Shown one piece after another: positions 1-4,917 of a DNA stretch of 5,004 nt. A program made the position numbers and the translations under genes. Within the stretch, counting starts at the first letter, position 1; each line of letters starts with the position of its first letter. Under the pieces are notes generated by a model. The model was not told where the DNA came from. It ran no database searches and saw nothing but the letters and a program-made list of their open reading frames with translations. Source of the stretch: Cyanobacteria bacterium M_surface_7_m2_040 (GTDB lineage: Bacteria; Cyanobacteriota; Cyanobacteriia; PCC-6307; Cyanobiaceae); the NCBI GenBank assembly GCA_016882555.1, contig VGPQ01000135.1:1-5004 (forward strand). The letters run 5' to 3'.

Positions 1-260
1 ATGTGAGCGAGCCGATGGAATTTGTTGGCGGGCACATCCCCGGCAGTCGCAACATTCCCCTGGCCCTGCTGGCCGAAGCCCCTCTGCCCGACGGTCCGTT
101 GGTGGTGGTGTGCCAGAGCGGCGCCCGCAGTGAGCGGGGTGCCGCCACCCTCAAGCGACGCGGCCTGACAGTTGGCATCGCCGACCTCGAAGGCGGTCTG
201 ATCGCCTGGCAGGCCGCACAGCTGCCGATCGACAGCGCAAGGGCGCGCCCCTGCCGCTGA
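1..260 (+). CDS. Rhodanese-like domain protein, C-terminal part (5' end outside window)
   Basis: This is a sulfurtransferase domain of the rhodanese family, which carries sulfane sulfur as a persulfide on a catalytic cysteine. The open frame runs in from the left edge. A GTG lies at position 3, but the preceding partial codon ends in AT, so the text reads (D)VSEPMEF. That matches the family's usual DVREPxEF strand, so the true start lies upstream. Visible motifs are the [12 protein letters not shown] segment, the active-site loop CQSGARS (Cys codon at 111-113, with Arg five residues on), and the closing LEGGLIAWQ helix typical of single-domain rhodaneses. The TGA stop overlaps the ATG of the next gene by one base, so translation is probably coupled. 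The missing N-terminus could be only about 20 residues or a larger fused domain such as a metallo-beta-lactamase; the window cannot tell. The family assignment is firm, the substrate is not. Confidence 0.9.
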   Translation, partial: VSEPMEFVGGHIPGSRNIPLALLAEAPLPDGPLVVVCQSGARSERGAATLKRRGLTVGIADLEGGLIAWQAAQLPIDSARARPCR

Positions 261-448
261 TGCGCCAGGTGCAGATCGTCGCCGGCGGCCTGGTGTTGAT
301 CGGTGTGGTGCTCAGTCAGATCGTTGGACCGGGCTGGATCTGGCTCAGTGGCTTTGTGGGAGCGGGCCTGATGTTTGCCGGCATCAGTGGCTTCTGCGGC
401 ATGGCACGGCTGCTGGCGGTGATGCCCTGGAACAAGGTGACGCTCTGA
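260..448 (+). CDS. DUF2892 (YgaP-type) small inner-membrane protein
   Basis: This 62-residue protein has two hydrophobic segments (about residues 6-22 and 26-44), so it should be a small membrane hairpin. The conserved DUF2892 end is clear: [20 protein letters not shown] followed by [11 protein letters not shown], with a conserved Cys at residue 46. In E. coli YgaP this membrane module is fused behind a rhodanese domain. Here the two are separate polypeptides with start and stop sharing one base (TGATG), so the pair may work as a split YgaP. The family's role is not well established; links to sulfur transfer come from its constant company with rhodaneses. I see no convincing Shine-Dalgarno sequence before the ATG, in keeping with coupling to the upstream gene. 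The next gene begins inside its stop codon. Family assignment is confident, function is inference. Confidence 0.88.
   Translation: MRQVQIVAGGLVLIGVVLSQIVGPGWIWLSGFVGAGLMFAGISGFCGMARLLAVMPWNKVTL
434..440 (+). promoter_or_regulatory. Ribosome binding site of the TauE/SafE gene
   Basis: AAGGTGA lies inside the end of the DUF2892 gene, 7 nt before the ATG at 448. It is the clearest Shine-Dalgarno-like sequence on the plus strand here and supports 448 as the start, alongside the TGATG stop-start overlap. Confidence 0.55.
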
Positions 449-1344
449 TGCTGACCTCAACCCTGCTGCTGCTGTGCTTCGGCGGCGGGCTGATCGGCTT
501 TCTGCTGGCGGTGCTGGGGGCTGGCGGTTCGATCCTGCTGATGCCACTGCTGACCATTGGCGTGGGGCTCAAGACCGATCCGGCGATCGCCCTGTCGCTG
601 CTGGTCGTGACCGTGCTGGCGATCGGCAACGCCATCCCCGGTCTGCGGCGCGGCCAGATGGCGACCAAGCCCGCGGTGGTTCTGGGTCTGCCGGCTCTGG
701 TAGGCAGTTGGATCGGCGGGACGCTCGCCAAGGGTGACGTCATCACCGACGCCATCCAGCTGGCCGTGTTTGCGGCCGTTGCTGCCGTGGTCGCCTGGTT
801 GATGCTGCGCCGGAGCGAGCCCGGCTCCGCTGCCGCCCTGCCGTTGACCCGTGAACTGATGCGATCACGGTCGCGCTGGCCCCTGGCTTTTCAAGGGCTG
901 CTGGTGGGTCTGCTCACCGGCATTGCCGGCGTCGGGGGCGGCTTCGCCATCGTGCCGGCGCTGGTGCTGCTGGCTGGCCTGCCGATGCGGATCGCCAGCA
1001 CCACCAGCCTGCTGCTGATTGCGCTCAACAGCCTGGTTGCACTCAAAGCGCTCGGCAGCTGGCCTGAAGCCCAGCTGTCCTTGTTGGTGCCGCTGCTGGT
1101 CGGGGGTGCCCTCGGCGCCGTGGCGGGCCAGCGGGTGGCACCCCATCTCAACGAACTGCAGCTGCGCCGTGGTTTTGCAGCGCTGCTGATCGGATCAGCC
1201 CTGTTGATTGCAGGCAAGGCGTTGGAGACCCACCAAACCACCACCGGCAAAACCAGATCTGAGCAATCCCACCGCCTTCCTCACCATGACACCATCACCC
1301 CCGCAAGCACCCTTCGTGGTCGTCACCACCAGCCAGAGCTTTGA
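448..1344 (+). CDS. TauE/SafE-family (sulfite exporter type) membrane permease
   Basis: This is a polytopic inner-membrane protein of the TauE/SafE (DUF81) family, whose members move sulfite, sulfoacetate or other small anions. It has about eight hydrophobic segments between residues 5 and 257. The two-fold internal repeat of the family is visible as matching glycine-rich stretches, VLGAGGSILLMPLL (residues 22-35) and AGVGGGFAIVPALV (160-173), each opening one half. The halves are joined by a polar linker around residues 121-144 (RRSEPG through RSRSRW). The start is set by the TGATG overlap and a good ribosome site. The family body ends near residue 257 (LLIAGKAL). The last 41 residues are polar, rich in His, Thr and Arg, and lie partly over the DUF302 start, which suggests a drifted end or an indel. 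With a rhodanese, DUF2892 and gor around it, sulfite or thiosulfate export is the best guess, but substrate is not readable from sequence. Confidence 0.9.
   Translation: MLTSTLLLLCFGGGLIGFLLAVLGAGGSILLMPLLTIGVGLKTDPAIALSLLVVTVLAIGNAIPGLRRGQMATKPAVVLGLPALVGSWIGGTLAKGDVITDAIQLAVFAAVAAVVAWLMLRRSEPGSAAALPLTRELMRSRSRWPLAFQGLLVGLLTGIAGVGGGFAIVPALVLLAGLPMRIASTTSLLLIALNSLVALKALGSWPEAQLSLLVPLLVGGALGAVAGQRVAPHLNELQLRRGFAALLIGSALLIAGKALETHQTTTGKTRSEQSHRLPHHDTITPASTLRGRHHQPEL
582..591. repeat. HIP1 palindrome GGCGATCGCC
   Basis: This is an exact copy of the 10-base highly iterated palindrome known from many cyanobacterial genomes. It falls inside the coding sequence of the TauE/SafE permease, as is usual for these sites. 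Confidence 0.7.
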
Positions 1345-1705
1345 CCATGCCTGCGCTGCCCTCGAAGCGGCGATCCCGTCCCATGGCTTCGGCCTGCTGG
1401 GCAGCCATGACCTGGGGGGCACCTTGCGCCACAAAGGGATCGCCTTTGCTGAGCAATGCCGCATCTTTGAGGTCTGTCAGCCGCAGCAGGCCGCACGGGT
1501 GCTGAGCGCTGACATGGCCCTCAACATGGCCCTGCCCTGCAGGATCTCGGTGTACACCGAAGCCGGACAGACCAGGATCGGCATGATCAGCCCGATGGCC
1601 ATGCTCAGCGCCCTGAGCAGCGATCCCGCCCTGGCGGCGGTGGCCGCCGAGGTGGAGGCCACCACCCGCGCGATCATCACCACAGCAGCAGAGACCACAC
1701 CTTGA
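1286..1705 (+). CDS. DUF302 domain protein
   Basis: This 139-residue soluble protein covers a whole DUF302 domain. Recognisable parts are VVVTTSQSFDHACAALEAAI (residues 11-30), HGFGLLGSHDLGGTLRHKG (33-51), QCRIFEVCQPQQAARVL (57-73) and the strongly conserved MALNMALPCRISVYTEAGQT (77-96), followed by IGMISP. Three cysteines stand in family-typical positions (58, 64, 85). The ATG at 1286 is chosen because the domain starts about ten residues later. A TTG at 1208 would add 26 proline- and lysine-rich residues unlike the family, and a GTG at 1316 would trim into the first strand. There is no clear ribosome site, and the start sits about 59 nt inside the end of the permease frame. The stop overlaps the gor start by 4 nt. 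DUF302 has no settled biochemical role; its repeated presence near sulfur-metabolism genes is general knowledge and fits this operon. Confidence 0.87.
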   Translation: MTPSPPQAPFVVVTTSQSFDHACAALEAAIPSHGFGLLGSHDLGGTLRHKGIAFAEQCRIFEVCQPQQAARVLSADMALNMALPCRISVYTEAGQTRIGMISPMAMLSALSSDPALAAVAAEVEATTRAIITTAAETTP

Positions 1706-3063
1706 CGAGCGAGCGTTTCGATCTGGTCGTGCTGGGGGCCGGATCCGGCGGCCTGGCGGCGGCCAAGCGGGCAGCCAGTTACGGCGCCCGGGTGGCCATC
1801 GTCGAGGGCGACCGGGTGGGCGGCACCTGCGTGATCCGCGGTTGCGTGCCCAAGAAGCTGCTGGTGTACGGCTCGGCCTATCACCACCTGCTAGGCGATG
1901 CCGCCAGCTACGGCTGGCAGCTGGACGGCATCAGCCACGACCCAGGCGTGCTACTAGCCCATGTGCGTGCCGAAGTGGATCGGCTCAACGCCCTGCACAT
2001 CGGCTTTCTCGAGAAGGCCGGTGTGGAGCTGGTGAGGGGCTGGGGCAGCTTCAGCGGCCCCAGCAGCATCAGCGTCACCACCAGCGCGGGTGAGCAGCGC
2101 ACACTCACGGCAGAGCGCATCCTGATCGCCGTGGGTGGGCGGCCCCACCGGCCCACCATCCCCGGGGCCGAACTGGGCTGGGTCAGCGACGACCTGTTCG
2201 AGCTCACCCAGCTGCCCGAGCACGTGGTGGTGGTAGGCGCCGGCTTCATCGCCTGCGAGTTCGCCTGCATCCTTGCGGGGCTCGGGGTGCGGGTCACCCA
2301 GCTGGTGCGCGGCGATCACCTGCTGCGCGGCTTCGACCGGGAAGCCGCGGCAGCCGTGCAGGAGGGCATGGAGACCCTGGGCATCTCGGTGCGGCTGGCC
2401 CACAGCCCGGCCTCGATCAGCGGCAGTCCCGGTGATCTGGTGCTGACGACCCAAGGCGGGGAGCTGCTGCCCTGCGGCGGAGTGCTGCTCGCCACCGGAC
2501 GCCGGCCGTTTCTGCAGGGGCTCATGCTGGAGACCGCCGGGGTGGCGATCGAGGGGCACCGAATTCCGGTGGATGCGGATCAACGCACCAACGTGCCCCA
2601 CATCTACGCCGTGGGAGACGTCACCGATCGCATCAACCTGACCCCGGTAGCGATCGATGAAGGCCGCGCCTTCGCCGATTCGTTGTATGGCAACAAACCC
2701 CGCCAGGTCGACCACACCCTGGTGGCCTGTGCCGTGTTCAGCCAACCGGAGCTGGCCAGCGTGGGGCTCAGCGAAGAGGCGGCGATCGAGCGCTACGGCG
2801 CCGACACGATTCGCGTCCACCGCGCCCGCTTCAGGCCGATGAGCCAGGCGCTGCCCAACCGCGACCCCAAGGTGCTGCTGAAGCTGATCGTGCTGCAGAG
2901 CAGCGGCAAGGTGCTGGGCTGCCACATGGTGGGCGAGCACGCCGCCGAAATCATTCAGATGGCGGCGATCGCCATCGGCATGGGGGCCACCAAGGCCGAC
3001 TTTGACCGCACCATGGCCCTGCACCCCTCGGTGGCCGAAGAATTTGTGACGATGCCGAATTGA
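1702..3063 (+). CDS. gor: Glutathione reductase (NADPH)
   Basis: This FAD flavoprotein reduces glutathione disulfide to two GSH with NADPH in the cytosol. Its 453 residues match the family length. In order are the FAD-binding loop GAGSGG (12-17) ending in Glu35, the redox-active disulfide GGTCVIRGCVPKK (Cys43 and Cys48), and the NADPH domain with GAGFIA (179-184) plus Arg203 and Arg209, which typically bind the 2'-phosphate. Then come ATGRRP (264-269), the second FAD motif YAVGD (302-306), and the dimer-interface HPSVAEE with the His441/Glu446 catalytic pair. CVIRGC and the GxGxxA loop, in place of GxGxxG, are marks of plant and cyanobacterial enzymes and separate it from mercuric reductase and dihydrolipoamide dehydrogenase. 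The start is TTG at 1702, overlapping the DUF302 stop by 4 nt (TTGA), and puts the FAD strand at the usual distance. No ATG is available nearby. It closes the five-gene plus-strand run. Confidence 0.96.
   Translation: MTSERFDLVVLGAGSGGLAAAKRAASYGARVAIVEGDRVGGTCVIRGCVPKKLLVYGSAYHHLLGDAASYGWQLDGISHDPGVLLAHVRAEVDRLNALHIGFLEKAGVELVRGWGSFSGPSSISVTTSAGEQRTLTAERILIAVGGRPHRPTIPGAELGWVSDDLFELTQLPEHVVVVGAGFIACEFACILAGLGVRVTQLVRGDHLLRGFDREAAAAVQEGMETLGISVRLAHSPASISGSPGDLVLTTQGGELLPCGGVLLATGRRPFLQGLMLETAGVAIEGHRIPVDADQRTNVPHIYAVGDVTDRINLTPVAIDEGRAFADSLYGNKPRQVDHTLVACAVFSQPELASVGLSEEAAIERYGADTIRVHRARFRPMSQALPNRDPKVLLKLIVLQSSGKVLGCHMVGEHAAEIIQMAAIAIGMGATKADFDRTMALHPSVAEEFVTMPN
2964..2973. repeat. HIP1 palindrome GGCGATCGCC
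   Basis: This second exact copy of the HIP1 10-mer lies within the 3' part of gor. Near-matches (GCGATCGA, GGCGATCGGC) occur elsewhere in the permease and gor genes but were not listed. Confidence 0.7.
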
Positions 3064-3077
3064 GCGCCGATCTCCAT

Positions 3078-3093
3078 CGCGCAGGGGTGCGTG
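3078..3093. terminator. Possible bidirectional hairpin terminator between convergent genes
   Basis: In the 32-nt gap between the gor stop and the stop of the opposing gene, CGCGCA and TGCGTG form a 6-bp stem (one G-T pair) around a GGGG loop. There is no T-run on either side, so it is not a canonical intrinsic terminator. Its place between convergent stops is the main support. Confidence 0.25.
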
Positions 3094-3095
3094 GC

Positions 3096-3821
3096 TCAGG
3101 CGGAGCACAACCATTGCTGGGCCTCACCCACGTGCTCGCTGTCGAAATAACGGGTGCGAGCGTTGACGAAACGCCCAAGCAGGCGCTGGGCCGCATGTTG
3201 CCAGCGTTGGGCACCAATCACCGCCACCAGCTGGGGCAGGGTGCGGTACTCGCGGATCAGGGCGAAATGCTGGGAGAGGGCGTTGAGCCCCAGCCAGCCG
3301 TCGAACTGCCGCAGATCCAGCAGCAGTCTCACCGGGGCGTGATGGCTGAAGACGTTGGCGAGATCATCGTCGATGCGGCGGTAGGCCTCAGGGTCCAGGC
3401 GCCCAATCATCGCGATGGTCACGACCTCATCCTGTTGATCCACATGGATCGTGCCCAGGGATTCACCCAGCCAGCGCCGGGCCTGTTCCAGCTCGTCGGT
3501 GTTGAACAACCGCACGGGGTAGGGCAACACCAGTCCGATGGCACGGAAGGCCTGGCGCAACCAGGGCACATCGCTGGCGACGGCGAGGCGCTCAAAGCCA
3601 TCCCAGTGGCGCAGCCCAAGACTGGTGTCATCCCAGGCCGCCGCCAGGGTGTAGCCCTGGAACTCCGGTCCAAACACCAACAGGGCCTTGATCCGGCCCT
3701 GTTGCTCCAGGGCTGCATCGATGGCCGGCACCAGCACGCGGTCGTAGTCGGCGCCCGTGACCTCTCCGCTGAACGACAATCCGACCGTTCCCTGCGGCAG
3801 ATCCTCCATCAGTGTGATCAT
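3096..3821 (-). CDS. Tandem SpoIIAA-like (STAS/SEC14-type) domain protein
   Basis: This 241-residue cytosolic protein is made of two consecutive SpoIIAA-like domains. Domain 1 (about 1-119) has the classic family pattern: MITLMEDLP start, GEVTGADYDRVLVPAIDAAL, LLVFGPEFQGY, AAWDDTSLGLRH, WDGFERLAVASDVPWLR and closing VRLFNTDELEQARRWL. Domain 2 (about 123-239) repeats it in weaker form: GRLDPEAYRRIDDDL, LLLDLRQFDGW, LPQLVAVIGAQRWQHAA and TRYFDSEHVGEAQQWL. Single-domain members are about 120 residues, so this is a duplication. The conserved WDD of domain 1 is absent from domain 2. Family function is poorly known; the fold resembles anti-sigma-factor antagonists and SEC14 lipid-binding domains, and no phosphorylatable STAS serine can be assigned. 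The start at 3821 is backed by AGGTG four bases upstream (3826-3830, minus strand). It faces gor and is probably transcribed alone from the spacer to its right. Confidence 0.85.
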   Translation of the reverse strand: MITLMEDLPQGTVGLSFSGEVTGADYDRVLVPAIDAALEQQGRIKALLVFGPEFQGYTLAAAWDDTSLGLRHWDGFERLAVASDVPWLRQAFRAIGLVLPYPVRLFNTDELEQARRWLGESLGTIHVDQQDEVVTIAMIGRLDPEAYRRIDDDLANVFSHHAPVRLLLDLRQFDGWLGLNALSQHFALIREYRTLPQLVAVIGAQRWQHAAQRLLGRFVNARTRYFDSEHVGEAQQWLCSA

Positions 3822-3925
3822 GGGGCACCTGTGCGTTCTGCTCCGGGACCTTAAGGAGTACGCACATCGCTGCCACCAGGCCTGCAGACCATGCAGCGCA
3901 GATCCGCCGCAATCAACAACGCGGC
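3822..3925. other. 104-nt intergenic spacer, likely leader of the SpoIIAA-like gene
   Basis: This is the longest non-coding stretch in the window. It separates the stop of the PPC-glutaredoxin gene from the start of the SpoIIAA-like gene, both on the minus strand, so it should hold a terminator for the first or a promoter for the second, or be a leader of a shared transcript. Two weak inverted repeats are visible: GCCGC (3906-3910) with GCGGC (3921-3925), loop 10 nt, and CTGCA (3882-3886) with TGCAG (3892-3896), loop 5 nt. Neither has a T-run. A CCTTAAGG palindrome lies at 3849-3856. I cannot name a confident -35/-10 pair. Confidence 0.5.
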
Positions 3926-4525
3926 TCAGCGCAACAGCTCGAGCTGACCAGTGCCATGGAGCTCGGCAAGGGCGTCATAACCTCCGATCAACACCCCATC
4001 GATGGTCACCTGCGGCACGGATTGGCCTGCCACCGGGTCGACCAGTTGATAGGGAATGCCCAAGGTGCGCAGCAGGCGCAGGGCACGGCGCGAGTAGGGG
4101 CACCCCGGAGCCACGGCAATGGTCACCCGCGGATCCCGGGCAGGGGTTGTCGGGATGGACCGCAGTCGCAGCGCCGGGCGTTCAACAGCCGCAGGGGACG
4201 CATCAAGACACCCCAGCAACAGGTCGGCCCCCTTGAGCACAAGACTGCCAGGTTCGAGGTGGCCGCCCCACACCTGGCACTCGGCATCGGAGAAGCTGAG
4301 GTGCAGATGCACCCCTGCGGGCGAGAAGGTGCCCTGCAGAGTGATGATTTCCAGCTCCCCGCCCAGCACCGTGGGACGGCTCTTGCCGGGGCATTGAAAG
4401 GCCGCCTGCGAGAGATTGCCCACCACGCTGAGCACGAAGCCAGACACGCCCTGCTGCTGCGCCAGCTGCTCGATGCTGCGGCGCACATCGCTGCCGGGGT
4501 CAAGGTGGAGCGGCAGGGCCTGCAT
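3926..4525 (-). CDS. PPC/DUF296 domain fused to a compact glutaredoxin-like domain
   Basis: The protein has 199 residues in two parts. Residues 1-108 are a PPC (DUF296) domain, the trimeric fold shared by plant AT-hook proteins and free-standing bacterial proteins: MQALPLHLDPGSDVRRSIEQ, GVSGFVLSVVGNLSQAAFQ, GELEIITLQGTFSP, GVHLHLSFSD and QVWGGHL. His73, His75 and His89 stand where PPC proteins keep clustered histidines. After a Pro/Arg linker (109-132), residues 133-199 resemble a glutaredoxin: VTIAVAPGCPYSRRALRLL with active-site Cys142-Pro-Tyr-Ser, the cis-proline motif SVPQVTIDG (Pro171) and GGYDALAELH. Only about 24 residues separate Ser145 from SVPQ, so the helix and strand usually found between them look shortened. 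The ATG at 4525 coincides with the PPC domain start. It lies 32 nt after the tautomerase stop, so probably in one operon. The role is unknown; DNA binding should not be assumed for bacterial PPC proteins, and redox sensing or thiol transfer is a guess. Confidence 0.85.
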   Translation of the reverse strand: MQALPLHLDPGSDVRRSIEQLAQQQGVSGFVLSVVGNLSQAAFQCPGKSRPTVLGGELEIITLQGTFSPAGVHLHLSFSDAECQVWGGHLEPGSLVLKGADLLLGCLDASPAAVERPALRLRSIPTTPARDPRVTIAVAPGCPYSRRALRLLRTLGIPYQLVDPVAGQSVPQVTIDGVLIGGYDALAELHGTGQLELLR

Positions 4526-4557
4526 GGGCGCCAGATTACCCAGACGGGTCCGCCCGC

Positions 4558-4911
4558 CTAGCCAAAGGTGGCCCCGTTCCAGCCCCAGAGACGGCCCGGC
4601 ACATCCTCGAAGCCGATGTAGATGCGCTCGGACGGCACCCCCAGATGCGTCTGCAACAGGGAGCAGAGGGCGCCGCTGAGCTCCCGGGTGCGGTCCCCCT
4701 CGAGGGCACCGATGCTCTTGACCTCCACATAGGCGGCCGGGGCCGGATCGCCGGCGAAGGTCATCGACGCATCGCTCTGCAGGGCCGTCATCACGTAGCG
4801 CTCCGGCTTGCCCAGCAAGCTGGCGAGCTGGGCCGACAGCTGAAGCAGCAGGGCCTGGGCAGCAGGCGGTTCCAGAGCAGGAGCTGAGGTCTTGACGGTG
4901 ATCAGCGGCAT
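4558..4911 (-). CDS. MIF-like tautomerase (phenylpyruvate/D-dopachrome tautomerase family)
   Basis: This 117-residue protein covers the whole MIF fold, normally a homotrimer of about 115 residues that tautomerises phenylpyruvate-type keto acids. Pro2, exposed as the catalytic N-terminal base after Met removal, is present (MPLITVKTS). Lys35 in LLGKPERYVM corresponds to the active-site lysine of the family. Other marks are YVEVKSIGAL (61-70), ERIYIGFEDVP (95-105) and the C-terminal WGWNGATFG. Compared with human MIF, the CxxC redox motif is missing and the active-site Asn after the conserved Tyr (Tyr98) is replaced by Gly100. Homologues occur in marine picocyanobacteria, one of which (Prochlorococcus) has been studied structurally. 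The physiological substrate in bacteria is unknown. The ATG at 4911 is fixed by the need for Pro at position 2, although no clear ribosome site precedes it. It is followed 32 nt later by the PPC-glutaredoxin gene on the same strand. Confidence 0.95.
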   Translation of the reverse strand: MPLITVKTSAPALEPPAAQALLLQLSAQLASLLGKPERYVMTALQSDASMTFAGDPAPAAYVEVKSIGALEGDRTRELSGALCSLLQTHLGVPSERIYIGFEDVPGRLWGWNGATFG

Positions 4912-4917
4912 GACGAG

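Noticed and set aside
1208..1285. TTG at 1208 as start of the DUF302 gene
   Set aside because: It would add 26 Pro/Lys/Arg-rich residues not typical of DUF302 and deepen the overlap with the permease. The ATG at 1286 fits the domain boundary.
1954..3114. Minus-strand open frame of 386 codons opposite gor
   Set aside because: It is a His/Gly/Ala-rich antisense shadow of a gene with unambiguous motifs; long antisense frames are expected in GC-rich coding DNA.
3060..3854. Long plus-strand open frame (264 codons) over the SpoIIAA-like gene
   Set aside because: It mirrors the minus-strand gene. Its translation is rich in Gln, His and Gly with no family pattern, while the minus strand shows a clear duplicated domain.
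3628..3912. Minus-strand frame starting MRRICAAWSAGLVAAM, resembling a signal peptide
   Set aside because: It runs out of the 104-nt spacer into the SpoIIAA-like gene in a different frame and the downstream part is shadow-like; there is no ribosome site or domain.
3853..3947. AAGGAG on the plus strand (3853-3858) followed by a short frame from the ATG at 3891
   Set aside because: The distance to the ATG is over 30 nt, the frame is only 18 codons, and it runs into the end of a minus-strand gene.
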